Positions 24,153-36,184 of a DNA stretch of 64,000 nt are shown here, piece after piece. The notes beneath the pieces are model-generated. The model had not been told where the DNA came from, searched no databases, and was given only the letters and a program-made list of their open reading frames with translations. How positions within the stretch are numbered: the first letter of the stretch is position 1; the number at the start of each line of letters is the position of its first letter. A program made the translations under genes and the position numbers. This DNA comes from Lenzites betulinus (Eukaryota > Basidiomycota > Agaricomycetes > Polyporales > Polyporaceae): contig JABYQU010000012.1 in NCBI GenBank assembly GCA_022264855.1, positions 682,001-746,000 of the forward strand, in the 5' to 3' direction.

Positions 24153-24299
24153 CATTCTACGAGACTGCTCTCCCCACTCAGAACATCCCTGCGTTCTCCC
24201 ATTCCCACCACTCAGCCCATGACCGAAGTATACATCTCTATACGTGCCACTTTGTACTACTATTGAATGATCGATTTTGCGTGTAGAATCCTGCAGTTC

Positions 24300-25160
24300 G
24301 GCTTCGCCTCAATGGCAACCCCGTCTGGTCGTGACTTGGGGTTGAGGATGCGTCGCGCTCGGGATGCCCCGGCGGGGCGATCGGTGGGTGAGCCAGGAGG
24401 GTGACAGACTGTAGTCCGGGTCAGCCTCCCGCTGACATCGCCTGGCTACGGGGAATAAAAAGCGGGAAGGGACATGCTTTCACCCCATTCACCTCTTCCC
24501 TTCCTTCCTCCATCTCTGGTATGTTTTCTCTTTATTACTCCCTTTTCTTACGCTGACATCCTCTATGTCTACTCATTGTGGTGCTCGTACCTCACCAACA
24601 TCCGACCGCCATCGTCATCGATCGCTGCCTTCGACTTCGACTTCACCGCCTGCCCTCGACATAGGCCGCCCGCAATCGCATCAACACGCTGGCAAGGTAG
24701 GCAATGTGGGTCGTCTGCTGCCTGTCTGGGTTCTGTCTGTGTTCTGTTCTGGTTCTGTCTGTGTTCTGGTTCTGTCTGTGTTCTGGTTCTGTCTGTGTTC
24801 TGGTTCTGTCTGTGTTCTGGTTCTGTCTGTGTTCTGTTTGGGTTCTGTTTCGCTTCGCGGCCCGCGGGTCGGAGCCAGGACCCGGGACTGGATCCCGTAG
24901 CAAGCCGTTCCGCCGCCAAGGTCAGCCCCTTATTTCTCCGTCGTTCTCGGTCAGGCATAGGGACCCGGGCTTTCCCCACCCGTAGCAAGCGGTCCGCGCC
25001 CCGAAGGTCAGTCATTTCCTCCCCGAGGGAGGGACATTCGACGTCCTGGCGCATACCTTTTCGTGGTCCTCGGGATAAGTACCTGTCCGCGTGCTGCTCC
25101 TCGTCGGGCGGTGCGCGGATGGGGAAACCGAAATGCGCTCAAGGTAGGTCTTTCCTACTG
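24300..25160 (+). repeat. Composite dispersed repeat, copy A
   Basis: Modules in order: left part beginning TTCGCCTCAA; an inverted repeat gtcagc-ctccc-gctgac (24421-24437); TATA-like gggaataaaaagcggg; a pyrimidine-rich leader; a splice-donor-like ctggtatgttt; a 17 bp minisatellite (24727-24850); one alpha and one beta GC-rich unit, each ending near gtagcaagc-gt-ccg and aaggtcag; and a conserved tail (ccttttcgtggtcctcggga) ending abruptly at aaggtaggtctt. There is no long open frame with domains. Copies B, C and D share the same module order. Confidence 0.8.
24727..24850 (+). repeat. 17 bp minisatellite in repeat copy A
   Basis: About six near-perfect tandem copies of ggttctgtctgtgttct. Copy B has a diverged, shorter array of gggttttgttt-type units at 35735-35812. 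Copies C and D retain only a single gggttctgttt. Confidence 0.9.
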
Positions 25161-25658
25161 TAGCGAGTGGTCACGCCCCTTGCAGCTATGTAGTGTATAT
25201 AGCCGCGTTTTCAAGTTGTCGTGTTTGTCAAGTCTACTTCCCGCAAGTTATCGTGTTCTTGACTAAAGCATCCGTACCCAGCTTGTGCATTACCTCTGGC
25301 CTCACGAACACGCCGATAGTGGTAGTAGGGGTTAGTAATTCGAAACATTACAGTTGCCTTATACAGATTTGATCCCGGCGAGGAGGAAGTTTGTAGGCGC
25401 CCGTTCATCCAGTGGCTGAGCTCCATCGGCCTCTTAACCGTTAACGTCAAAGTTCAACGAAGTCTCCGCACAGTACACTGTCGTCTTCTCTTTGTACCTT
25501 CGACTTCGCGAATATTTCAGGCCTACACAGGTCTACGAGTCCTCTGCACCTCTAGTCACTTCATCGTTCACCTCTGTGCTGCCAAAATCGCCGCCTTGCT
25601 ATCCCTTCACGGGCGGGGCCTCTCGCGTCCACTCCTGCCTGCGCTTGTAAATATCATC
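25161..25658. other. Intergenic, upstream of dus1
   Basis: A gap of about 500 bp between repeat copy A and dus1. No gene was recognised. The last 150 bp probably carry the dus1 promoter and leader. Confidence 0.5.
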
Positions 25659-27530
25659 ATGCCCGGCGTCACACTTGATAGTTCTAGGAAGCTCGGAGGG
25701 TACGAGTTCTTTGAGAAAATACTGGGGAGTCCTAAATACATTGTTGCGCCTATGGTCGATCAGAGCGAATTGGTAAGTCCCTAGGTGGCTGCTGTCTTTC
25801 GGCGGGTCATGGTTTGAACGTGCGACGCAGGCATGGAGGAAACTATCTAGGAGATACGGTGCTCAGGTACGCTCAGTGAAGAGGATAGAGATACCGAGAG
25901 ACGATGATACTATGCGCTCCAGGTGGTCTACACCCCCATGATCAATGCCAAGGTGCGAGCAGTGTGTGTTCACTCACTCCATCCTCCTGATGACTAACAC
26001 GTGTTTTTAGATGTTCGCAGAGGGAAACCGGAAACCATATCGTGAACAAAACTTCGACACCGTCCACGGGGAGGAAGGGGGTCCCGAGGACCGGCCGCTC
26101 ATTGTGCAGTTCTGCGCGAACAACGCCGATCATCTTCTCAAGTCTGCAAAGCTTCTAGAGGCGCACTGTGATGCTGTCGACATCAATCTGGGGTGTCCGC
26201 AGGATATCGCGCGTAGAGGGCACTATGGCTCGTTCTTGCAGGACGAGTGGGATTTGATCTACGAAATGAGTGCGTATACCCCGTATCCTTCTAATGTACC
26301 TGTGTCAGAACTAGTCTCATCTTGATCGTGCGTTCAGTCAACACGCTGCACAAGAACTTGTCGATCCCCGTCACAGCGAAATTCCGTGTCTTCTCTACGG
26401 TTGAGAAGACAGTGGAGTACGCGAAAATGCTGGAGAGTGCGGGTGCGCAGATCTTGACATGCCATGGTCGGACCCGTGATCAGCGTGGTGTCCGCTCCGT
26501 CAGTGTCTATCAGCCCGACTCTGTTATAATCGCTGACCGGGCTTTGCAGGGCGTGGCAGACTGGGAGAAGATTCGTGCTGTCAAGGAGGCCGTATCCGTT
26601 CCGGTCATCGCGAATGGCAACTTGCTATTTTACGGGGACATCGAGCGTTGTCTCGCCGCCACCGGTGCAGACGCAGTGATGTCCGCAGAGGGTAACCTCT
26701 ATAACCCAGCCATCTTCATGCCCGCGCCGTCGACTTCCGACCTGAGTACCCCTGGCCCTTCCTCATCTGCGGACCCTTTGTCCCCAGCATCGTTGTATCT
26801 CACGGGATACCACCCGCGGAATACGTCGCTAGCGTTGGAGTACCTCGCTACAGTCAAGTCGCAGAAAACATTGACGACTCCGAGTGCGGTCAAAGGCCAC
26901 TTGTTCAAGCTGCTACGACCTGCCCTAGGAAAGTACACAGACCTCCGTGAGCGCCTTGGAAAGGTGCGCGTTGAGCGGGCAGAGCGGGATAAGGATGGCG
27001 GGGCGGCGTGGGGGCGATACGAAGAGATCATTCGAGAACTGGACGAACGGATAGAGGTGCGCTGCCACGTTCATTGGGCTACATTCCGAAGACTGACTCT
27101 GTTCTGCTGCAGCTCGATATCGAGGCAGCCGCAGGCAAAACTCTCGAGGAGCTTTCGCCAGTGGATGAAGCAACTGGGTTTCCCGTCCTTCCGCATTGGC
27201 TGGCCCAGCCATACGTCCGCCCGCTACCCGCAGAGCCCGAGGACGCAAAACCTCCAAAGCAGAGTCAGAAAAGCGGTGTAGAAGTGGCTGGTATGTCACA
27301 TAAAGCGAGATGCAAAAGCGTACACTTATATCTTCGTAGCTATGGAGTGCTCTCCCGAAGATGACGCGCCACGCGGCTCAAAACGACCAATACCCGAGGA
27401 GCCTTCTATTTCGCCAGATCCATCCGCTCACGGAGATACCGTAGAAGCCAAACGCGCAAGATTAGAGTCTGAAGGACCTTCTGCGGGTCTTTCAAGGATA
27501 GATGGCGAACCGGGGCCTGCTGCGGGATGA
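25659..27530 (+). CDS. dus1: tRNA-dihydrouridine synthase (Dus1 type)
   Basis: This flavoenzyme reduces uridine to dihydrouridine in the D-loop of tRNA. The TIM-barrel core starts with KYIVAPMVDQSELAW and SRRYGAQVVYTPMINAKMF, encoded by several very short exons. Next come IVQFCANNAD and VDINLGCPQ with the catalytic cysteine, then VTAKFRVF, LTCHGRTRDQRG, VPVIANGNL and GADAVMSAEGNLYNPAIF. A 120-residue C-terminal extension, rich in Pro, Glu and Lys, ends at the TGA at 27528-27530. It resembles the variable tails of fungal Dus1. The ATG at 25659 is the first methionine in the frame. At least seven introns are inferred from splice signals. Confidence 0.93.
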
Positions 27531-27792
27531 GGTCGTCGTTTGCTTCTATGCACTCCTCTCACGGCATTGTCTCGATCTTGTGGGCGTTCGCTCGGTAGGA
27601 GGCGAGGATAGAGTATGTTCTAGCAAGCTCGAGAACGATCGAGGGAGATCTGGTGGGATCTGAATTGGAGGAGTACGTGTAGCGCGTGCCGTACAGACGC
27701 CGAATTGTATCATGGGCGCGTAGCGCGTGCTTACCGTGATCGTCATTTGGACGCCGGACCCTCTCCTCTCTCTCTCCCTCCATCTGCCAGCC

Positions 27793-29512
27793 ATGTCCGA
27801 CTCGCAACCTGCAGAGGCCTCCTCGTCTGAGATCTCCATCAACGTCAAAGGTAGCCCGGATGCTCGCGGGATACGTCGATGCGGCGATCGTTGACGCTGC
27901 GTGCCGCAGGCCCCAGCGAGCTCAAGCTCCAGATCACCATATCCACCGACAAGACCGTCACCGAGCTCAAGCAGGCCATCGCGGAGAAGTCTGATGTGGC
28001 CGCAGACAGGCAGCGGCTCATCTACTCCGGTACGCACCCTCGTCTTGAGCCGCGCGAACGCTAGTCGAACGATAGGACCCCACTCTCGGCAGGCCGTGTG
28101 CTGAAGGACGAAGACGCGCTCACGACGTACAAGATCCAGTCCGGGCACACGATTCACATGGTCAAGGGCGCCGCACGGGCGGGCCCCTCTGCGCAGGCCC
28201 CGGCGCCGCAGCAGCTGCCGACGATGCAGGCCGGCCAGAACCCGCACGATCCGCTCACACAGCTCAATGGGCCGATGGGCTTTGGGCTTATGGCGGGATT
28301 CAATCCGTTCGCGGAGATGGGGCTTAACACGAACGATCCGAATATGGTGAGTGGCGCTACTACTTTGGTGATGTGGAATGGATGCGAAGGGGTTGGAGGC
28401 CGTGAGAGGTCGGTGCTCGTGATAAAGGGATTAGAACTCAAGCCTCGATATATCCCCGTGGAGTGGGGGAGGGGTTTGTAGAGAGAAGGCAGTGAAGAAT
28501 CAACCCCTTCTATATCCCGGTATCGGACAGCTACACTCGACACTCGATGCTGACCGACCTTTCACAGATGCAAGGCATGCTCAACTCGCCCCAATTCCTG
28601 CAGCAAATGTCGAGCGTCATGTCAAACCCCGCTGTGCTAGACCAGATCCTCGCCTCGAACCCGCAACTCGCCGCGATGGGCCCGCAGGTGCGGGAGGTCT
28701 TCCGCAGCGAGCGTTTCCGGCAGATGATGTCCAACCCCGAAACGCTCCGCATGATGCTGCAGATGTCGAGCATGATGCGTGAGCCCGGCATGGGCCCTCC
28801 CGGCGGGGGGCTCGGTGGCCTGGGTGCGCTCGGCGGGTTTGGGGGTGCGGCGGGTGGCGGGTTCCCTGCTCCTGGGCTGCCCTCGACGGCGCGGCAACAG
28901 CAGCCTGGTGCGGGCGCGGGTGCGGGCACGGGTGCTCAGCCGCCAGCGGGCACTCCCCCGGCAGGCTCCGCGGGACAACTTCCTGGCCTTGGCTTCTTCC
29001 CGCCTCCTTGGGCTCCTGGCGGGTTCGGGCCTCCAGGAGCGGCCACGGGGTCTGGCGCAGCTGCTACTGGGACGGGCAACGATGCGGCAGCGGGTGCGGC
29101 GGGGCTCGGAGGTGGGGGCATGTTCGACCCTGCTGTCATGCAGCAGATGCTGGCTGCGCTGGGTGGTGGTGGTGCCGGCACAGGCGTGCCTCCTAGTCCT
29201 TTCGGAGGGCTTGGCGGATTTGGTGGTGGGTTGGGTGGTGGACTGGGTGGTGGATTGGGCGGCATGGGCGGATTTGGTGCCCCTCTAGCACCTGCGGATA
29301 GCCGGCCGCCCGAAGAGCGGTTCCAGGTCCAGTTGCAGGTGAGTTATCACACATGGCAAATCTGGATATGTGGGCGTTGGGCTTAAATCCTACGACAGCA
29401 ACTACAAGATATGGGCTTCACGAACGCGACACAGAATGTCCGGGCGTTGCTAGCCACTGGCGGGAACGTGCATTCGGCAATCGAGTATATCCTGAACGGC
29501 GGCGGGTTGTAA
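27793..29512 (+). CDS. dsk2: Dsk2/ubiquilin, ubiquitin shuttle protein
   Basis: This shuttle carries ubiquitinated proteins to the proteasome. The N-terminal ubiquitin-like domain (ISINVKGPSELKLQI, IAEKSDVAADRQRLIYSGRVLKDE, HTIHMVKG) is split by two introns. The central STI1-type region contains PQFLQQMSSVMSNP and FRQMMSNPETLRMMLQM. A very Gly/Pro/Ala-rich linker (28795-29290) follows. The C-terminal UBA domain QLQDMGFTNATQNVRALL...SAIEYIL is encoded by the last exon after an intron at about 29339-29390. The stop TAA is at 29510-29512. The linker includes repeated FGGGLGGG-type DNA repeats, a likely site of length variation. The domain order is the family standard. Confidence 0.94.
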
Positions 29513-30186
29513 TTTTTGGTGTACGAAGCTAGGGGGATGTTGTACGAAGTATGGAGATGTCGGCTCAAGGAATGCTATGCGGACAGGCAGATCTATGTAG
29601 AGTAATCGGCACCGAACCGCGCCGGCGCTGCAGCGCTGCAGCTGCAGGGCCGCGTTGAGGGGCAGAGCTGCAGCACACCGCCTTCATCTTGCTTTCTTGC
29701 CGTTTTGGGAGGCAGGCAGATCTCCCGATGAAATCTGGCGGCGCGAATTCGGTTCTCTCTTGGATTGTGCTCCCAAGTAATGCTCTTCTTCCTGCTGCAT
29801 ACACCTTACGCTGAACCGCGCAAGTTGCCTTGAGCGAAAGTCTACTCAAGGGAGGGAGCAAGTCGGCGCGCGATAGATCATCGCCCCGACGGAGCAGGTT
29901 GCGCAAGCGAGAGGCGGTGCGCGACAAATGGCGTCTATCCACCCAATTAGACTAGCACATCCGCACGCCTGCCTTCTCTCTCGGGTCTCCTTCCCCCCTC
30001 AACTCCCCTGCCTTCCTATTCTCCTGTCCTACAGCCTCAACACCTCCCATTTCGTACGCGGTGCCTTCGTCGGGCCCGGACCACATAACGTTACGCAACC
30101 TCATCCCGATTGTGGCTTGTCAAGTATCTACGGCGCGTCGATCCTCAGATTAGTACTGCTTCAGCCCGAAAGGCACTCTCGCGGCG
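29513..30186. other. Intergenic region between dsk2 and the C2 protein
   Basis: A gap of 674 bp. It contains a palindromic run gcgctgcagcgctgcagctgcag near 29625-29647 (3' flank of dsk2) and otherwise nothing recognised. Confidence 0.5.
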
Positions 30187-32438
30187 ATGTATAACACTGG
30201 TACTGAGTGAGTCAAACAGCTAATGCCGGCATCCCTCCTGCTCACTGTCGCTGTTCATCGCATGCAGTCCCTGGCACCTGACCGGTATGTGTCTCTTTCC
30301 ACACTATACTGGTACCGTCACTCCTTCCAAACGCGGTCCCGCTGACTCGAATCCATGCCCCGCCAGTCATCCGGACCCGCGGCCTGCGCTACCTGCGTCC
30401 GGAGAAGTCGTGGCGTCCAATTGTGTGCATCTCTGTGGCGGAGAGGGGGCACGAAACGGGGGTGCTGCACGAGATTGTCCTTGGGTGCGATGGACAGAAC
30501 CCCAACCTCAAATCCGCTATTCAAATGTGCGTATTCCTCGTCTGGCGTCGGTCTCTCCCGGTCCGGGTGTGGCTCGTGGCTCTTCACGATTGACGACGGC
30601 GGAAGCTGCCTTTCATGAACGCGATGCCGTTGTGTGCCTCTTTCTCCGAGCCTCCGCTGCGCTTTCTGTCGATATTGCGCAAGCTCTTAGCTTCACACGT
30701 CCGCTTAACCGAATGCAGCGACCCTCTAGACGCCGCTGATTATTGGGTTATTCGCTTCGAAGCTGCTTTATGTTAGAACGCAGTGCTCATCATCGCTCTC
30801 ATTCGCAGTAGCGACGTGAAGCCCACAACGCGCCTGGTCATTCAGGTATTCCACAAGTCGCAGACAAAGAAGAAAAACAGGAAACGCACCCTGGTCGGCA
30901 CTGCAAATCTGTCCGTGGACGAGTTCCTCAACCGGCATCCCCTGCCACATCCTAGCCCGGTGGAATACGAAGTCCGCCTTTCGTGTCCACCTCCGCAGCG
31001 TAAGAGCCCTACTATCAGCGGGAAACAGCAGCATAGTGCGGCACTTACTCTGAAACTCGCTGTCCCCCATACACCGAGCTCTCGCCGCGCGCGTTCCGCG
31101 TCGCCCTTCTCAGATTCGCACGTGGAGACAGACGGCATGTTCTCCGATGGTGCATCTTGTACGTCGTCATTGGCATGTGCTGCTCCTAATGTCGAGACTG
31201 ACTGACTTACCCATCGTAGCATCAAAAGGCCTCATCATGTCTTCTACAGCAGAGGAATCCGCTTCGGAGGCACCATGGGAACAACCGCCAGAGCCTGAAA
31301 CTCTGTCCGGGCCCCCTGGTCTGCGGAGGCGCAGACGAAAGACCCGCGGGTTTTGCGTCGACAGCGCGTCGGAGGGACCTTTGTCTGAGTCGTCTGATGA
31401 GGATCCGTGGTTACCGCCATTACCAACCCCTCCCGACGACTACTTCGGGACATACGACGAGAAAGACTGGGAGTTGAACGCGTGGAGGTTCACGGGGAAC
31501 GAGGACTGCGAGGAGGCGGTGGTGTCCCCGTCTGTGCTCCCGATGCACAGCGAGCAGGCTAGCGTGTACTGTATGCCCCCAACGCTCTCGCTCGCGGAGT
31601 CGTTCGTGGATACCTTTGGGCCTTACCACGAGCTGCGGGAGGCCGATGAAGAGGACGATGTGGAGAAGGCGGAGAAGATCTTGGGTAGACTCCTGACTGA
31701 GTGGTATGTAGTGGGCGCGTCGGTAAGTGGCTTGGGTATGCAGTGTGGATGTACGGAAGCTAACAGTATCGCAGCTGCTCGCCTTGGCCGGCATAGACGC
31801 CGCGGTATTTGGCTTTGCACCCGACTCAACGTCCTTCACCGTGGATGGCTTCTCTCGAAGCGTGGTCGCCATCGGGGCGATAGCGGCCGGCCTTGGACTC
31901 GTCAGCGACGCATGGTTCCTCGTGCTCTACAGCGGAGCAAACGGGGCGAAGTTCCAGGTAAGCATGCCCGGTTACGTCTCCGTCCCACCCACAGCTCACA
32001 CTGGTATGTGCGTTGTAGCGGGTGGCGAAGGACGTGTACAACTCGTACTTCTTCTTCTGCCTCACCTGCCGGCTGCCCACGATGTGCATGTTCCTCTCCA
32101 CACTCTCGCTCATGTTCTTCCTGCTCGCTGTCGCATGGACCGCGTGGCCGACTGCGGTGCTGGTGATGTCGTTCGCCGCGGGCATCCTCCTTACGTCCCA
32201 GTTCCTCGTCTTCGGCATCCACCGCGCCGTTAACTTCATCATCTGGGTCGTCAGGGTCGCGTGGAGGAAAGCCGCCGGCGCGCGGCAGACCCCATCCCCG
32301 CCTCATCTGCGTGTCACGAGCGAACCCCAAACGCAGTCGGTCTCTGAGCATCGGCCTGTGTCTGTGCCCTCTCCTGCCCGTGCGAGTGCTGCACATGACG
32401 GGATACAGATGCCTGTACCGGAACCCGCGGCAGTGTGA
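30187..32438 (+). CDS. C2-domain and multi-transmembrane protein, uncharacterised
   Basis: The first exons join well: MYNTGTD|PWHLT|VIRTRGLRYLRPEKSW. A C2-like beta-sandwich follows (RPIVCISVAERGHETGVLHEIVLG, then RLVIQVFHKSQTKKKNRKRTL and GTANLSVDEFL) with few Ca2+-type aspartates. A long acidic, low-complexity region (31230-31680) leads to four hydrophobic segments (LLALAGIDAAVFGF; SVVAIGAIAAGLGLV; MCMFLSTLSLMFFLL; AVLVMSFAAGILL). The protein ends in a Ser/Pro-rich tail at the TGA at 32436-32438. The intron around 30528-30812 is long and might hide a small exon. A membrane protein that docks to lipids or partners through C2 is an inference; no function is known to me. Confidence 0.72.
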
Positions 32439-33219
32439 TGGTGATCACACGGTTTCTCGTACCCCACACCAGTATGTCGTTGAACTTCAGATGATAGAGA
32501 TGTCGCTAATAACAGTTACAGTCAATTCATCGGACGTATTGGTTGCGGTGCAACATCCGCAGCCGTCGATGACCCCACGGGGAAAGGACCGTGGTGGATG
32601 TCCATCGTCCTCATGACCAGCGCCATCGGCGCAGTTCTCGCATATGCAAAACGCGCATACCCACATTGGACACAGGAAGGAAATATGTAATACCACACGG
32701 CGTGGTGCTACGAGACAACGCGCCTTCCGGACGGACATCGGAACCCATGTACTTCGTCACAAGATGTTGTAGGTGTTGATCATCTGTGCTGTAGCGTATC
32801 GTTTGTTCCCCGGCAGCTTTGCTGTGCATGCAGTGGGGTGACGCTGTGGTGCTGCGTTTCAGCGGTTAGCGGCGGGTCATGGTGATTTTGAGTTTGGATG
32901 GGCACGGTCTGGTATGTAACTTGAGCGGTTTGTTGCATGTAGCCTTTGGGCAGTAGCACACATCTCAGCAATTCGCCCTAAAATCACGCATGAGCACCAT
33001 TATTACGAGAGCTGTTTGGAAGACCTCCGATGGTATTGATATGGGTACTTTATGCAGGACCGACGAACGGAGGACTGGAGTAAGGTACTGGTTGAGACGG
33101 GCGCCTATTGGATTAAATGACGCGCATAGACGCCGAAGGGACACAATTCAGTTCTCACCGCCCCGACGACGTCCTCCGCCTCCGCGCCGTCCTCGAGCCC
33201 CTCCTTCCCGTCGGCCGCC
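32439..33219. other. Intergenic, upstream of skt5
   Basis: A gap of about 780 bp. The short frames on both strands have no support. The last 100 bp are C-rich, probably the skt5 promoter and leader. Confidence 0.5.
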
Positions 33220-34897
33220 ATGTCGTCCACGACGTACGCACAGCCGCAGCCACGACAACCGTCCACATTCATTCCCGACTTCGACCAGCGCCGCCAGTCC
33301 CCCGCCCGCGAGCCTATTATCCACATGCCGGGCTCCCAGTACTCTCCCTACCAGCAGCCGCCCCGCCCGGACTCCCAGTACTCGCCGTACCAGCAGCAGC
33401 AGCAGCAGCAGCCACGCCAGTCCCAGTACGACGAGGCGTCCTACGATGGCGACGGCGACGACTTCTACCAGTCCCAGTCGCAGTACGATCAGCCGTATGC
33501 CACCCGTTCCATCGCTACGCAGTCCATTCGTGCGCCCTCTCCCACCCAAGCACTCCCCATCCTCGACCACTCCCACCTCCGCCCCGGCAACCAGGCCGCC
33601 CTGCTCTCGCACGAGCGCACGCTCGAGCTCTATCGCACAAACGCGAAGAAGACCCAGGACCCGGATCTGCAGTTTGAGTTCGCCGTCTTCATGGTCGACG
33701 CCTCCAAGACCATGTCCATCCCCGCAGCCACGCCCGGGAACGTCATGGACGTCGAGAAGGCTATCGCGAAACGCGACGACCTCGTGCACGAGGCCACCTC
33801 CCTCCTCAAGCGGCTCGCCGACCGCGGACACATGCCCGCCCAGTACTTCCTCGCCGACTGCTACGCGAACGGGATCGGCACGCACAAGGCCCGCCAGGAC
33901 TTCGACCGCGCCTTCCCGCTCTTCGTCCTCGCCGCCAAGCACGGCCACCCCGACGCCGCCTACCGCGCCGGCACCTGCTGCGAGAACGGCTGGGGCTGCC
34001 GGCGCGAGTCCGCGAAGGCCGTCCAGTTCTACAAGAAGGCCGCCGCGGCCGGGCATCCCGGCGCGCTATACCGTCTCGGGATCGCGCAGCTGAATGGCGA
34101 GTTGGGCCTGTCGAAGAGCCCGAAGGAGGGCGTCAAGTACCTCAAACGCTCGGCGGAACACGCGACGGCCGAGTTTCCACACGCGCTGCACGAGCTCGCA
34201 CTCCTCCATGAGCGAGGCATTGACAACGTGCTCTTCGTCGACTATGAGTACGCGGCGGAATTGCTTGCACAAGCTGCAGAGCTGGGGTATGCGCCCAGTG
34301 CGCATCGATTAGGCGAGTGCTACGAGTACGGGAAGATGGGCTGTCCGCAGGATCCAGCTCTCTCAATACACTACTACGTCAGTCTCTCTTCTAGCTGCGC
34401 GGGCGTGCTTCTAACAATCGCAACCTCTCTTGGCTACAGAACATCGCGGCGCAGCAGGGCCATCGAGACGCGTGCTTTGCGCTCACGGCGTGGTACCTTG
34501 TCGGCTCACCGGGTGTGCTGCCCCAGTCGGACACTGAGGCGTATCTGTGGGCACGGAAAGCAGCCGAGGCGGGGCTCACGAAGGCGATGTACGCTGTAGG
34601 CTACTTCCTCGAGGTCGGCATCGGCACCGAGCCGGCCATGCCCGAGTGCGCTTTCTTTCACTGCGTCTATCTTCGTCTTTGGTACTGAACCCGTTCCCCA
34701 GAGCAATCCAGTGGTACAAGCGTGCGGCGGATCAGGGCGACAAGCGTGCTGCGCAACGACTCAAGGGACCGCAGAACACGGCGATCGTCGCGCCCGGCGG
34801 ACCTGGCTCGGTGCTGCACCGGAACGAGAACGGGGGCGACGCGGCGTCGGGAGGAGGCGGGAAGGGCGGGAAAGACAAGGACTGCGTGATTATGTGA
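33220..34897 (+). CDS. skt5: Sel1-repeat chitin synthase activator (Skt5/Chs4 type), CAAX protein
   Basis: Skt5/Chs4 activates and localises chitin synthase III at the plasma membrane and septum. The N-terminal 110 residues are Gln/Ser/Tyr-rich (repeated SQYSPYQQ and a CAG-encoded polyQ near 33389-33412). From about residue 130 there are Sel1 repeats (ADRGHMPAQYFLADCYANG, AAKHGHPDAAYRAGTCCENG, AAAAGHPGALYRLG, AAELGYAPSAHRLGECYEYG and others, at least six). Two introns lie near 34378-34440 and 34643-34702. The C-terminus ends KDCVIM, a CAAX box predicted to be prenylated, as known for yeast Chs4. The TGA ends at 34897. Confidence 0.9.
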
Positions 34898-35269
34898 GGA
34901 CGTCTATCTATAGACGTCGCCGGTTTTGGTTTGGGTGCGGGGAGACGGCGTGGGCGTTGGTGGGTGGTTGGGGGGCCTCGGTGGGTTGCTGCGGGCACAC
35001 GGACTGGTCACACAGACAGCGAGGACTGCCGCGTTATGAGGATTACAGTTTCTATTGTATACGAGCTAATGGAACTGGTACGCCGATCAATATTCACGTT
35101 GCAGTCGTCGCGTTCTCTGCTGACAAGTGTGTGCATACCATGTCAAAAACATGCTAGATTTACGCTGTACTACGATAACTGAGGCGGCGGGCGATTCTTC
35201 GGCCTACGCGCCTCACCTGTCTCTCGAACGGGCTACCAACACATCTGTGTTTTGTATCCGGCCAGAGGC
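34898..35269. other. Intergenic, downstream of skt5
   Basis: The 3' flank of skt5 leads into repeat copy B. No gene is seen. Confidence 0.5.
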
Positions 35270-36112
35270 TATACATACCCTTACCTTCTTCCTGGTAGTC
35301 GTGATAACTGGGGGCTTTACCGACGGAGTGAAGGATTACATTGCTGACCAGGCGGCGAGCTTGTTCGCCTCAACAACCTTCTAGGTCTGGGCTGGCCGTT
35401 AACACAGGGCTCGGACGCCGATTGGTGGGTAGCTCTGGAGGCTGGCGAAGTCAACCTCCCGCGGACATGAGTGGACTGAAGATAAATAGCAGGGTGGGAC
35501 GTACCTTCTCCCCATTCCCCTCTTCCCTTCCTCCCTCCATCTCCGGTACGTTTCCTCTTCCTCTTTTCCCTTCCCTTATGCTGACATCCTCTGTCTTTTC
35601 GTTGCGGTGCTCGTTCCTCGCCGCCATTCGACCGTCTTCGACTGCGACTTCTCCGCCTGCCCTCGACGTAGGCCGCCCGCAATCGCACCAACACGCTCGC
35701 AAGGTAGGCAATGTGGGTCGTCTCCCGCTTGTCGGTGTTCTGTCTGTGTTCTGTTCGGGTTCTGTCTGGGTTTTGTTCGGGTTTTGTTTGGGTTTTGTTT
35801 GGGTTCTGTTTCGCTTCGCGGCCCGCGGGTCGGAGCCAGGACCCGGGACTGGATCCCGTAGCAAGCCGTCCCGCCGCCAAGGTCAGCCCCTTATTCCTCC
35901 ATCGTTCTCGGTCAGGCATAGGGACCCGGGCCTTCCCCACCCGTAGCAAGCGGTCCGCGCCCCGAAGGTCAGTCATTTCCTCCCCGAGGGAGGGACGTTC
36001 AACGTCCTGGCGCATACCTTTTCGTGGTCCTCGGGATAAGTACCTGTCCGCGTGCTGCTCCTCGTCGGGCGGTGCGCGGATGGGGAAACCGAAATGCGCT
36101 CAAGGTAGGTCT
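35270..36112 (+). repeat. Composite dispersed repeat, copy B
   Basis: Module order is as in copy A. The alpha/beta units and tail (about 35815-36112) differ from copy A at only a handful of bases, so they are recently related. The upstream promoter-like part is more diverged: the inverted repeat is degraded to gtcaac-ctccc-gcggac and the TATA-like stretch reads gataaatagc. Sequence similar to copy D extends left to about 35270 (gacggagtgaagg, caggcggcgagcttgttcgcctcaa). The copy ends at caaggtaggtctt. Confidence 0.8.
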
Positions 36113-36184
36113 TCTTTTTGAGATATCGGAGGGAATCCGAGTCCGGTTCAGTAGCTAGATATGCTAGAGCCCATGACTGTCATG

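Noticed and set aside
24727..24850. CRISPR-like array
   Set aside because: Units are contiguous 17 bp tandem repeats with no spacers, in a eukaryotic genome.
24569..25054. Minus-strand frame rich in TEPEHRQNQNTD-type repeats
   Set aside because: It is simply a translation of the minisatellite and the alpha/beta units.
24300..25160. Solo LTR interpretation of the composite repeat
   Set aside because: No TG...CA ends or 5 bp target duplications could be placed, and copy ends on the left differ. Left open but not called.
27546..28247. 233-codon minus-strand frame
   Set aside because: It covers the dus1-dsk2 gap and the dsk2 ubiquitin-like exons in antisense; no motif.
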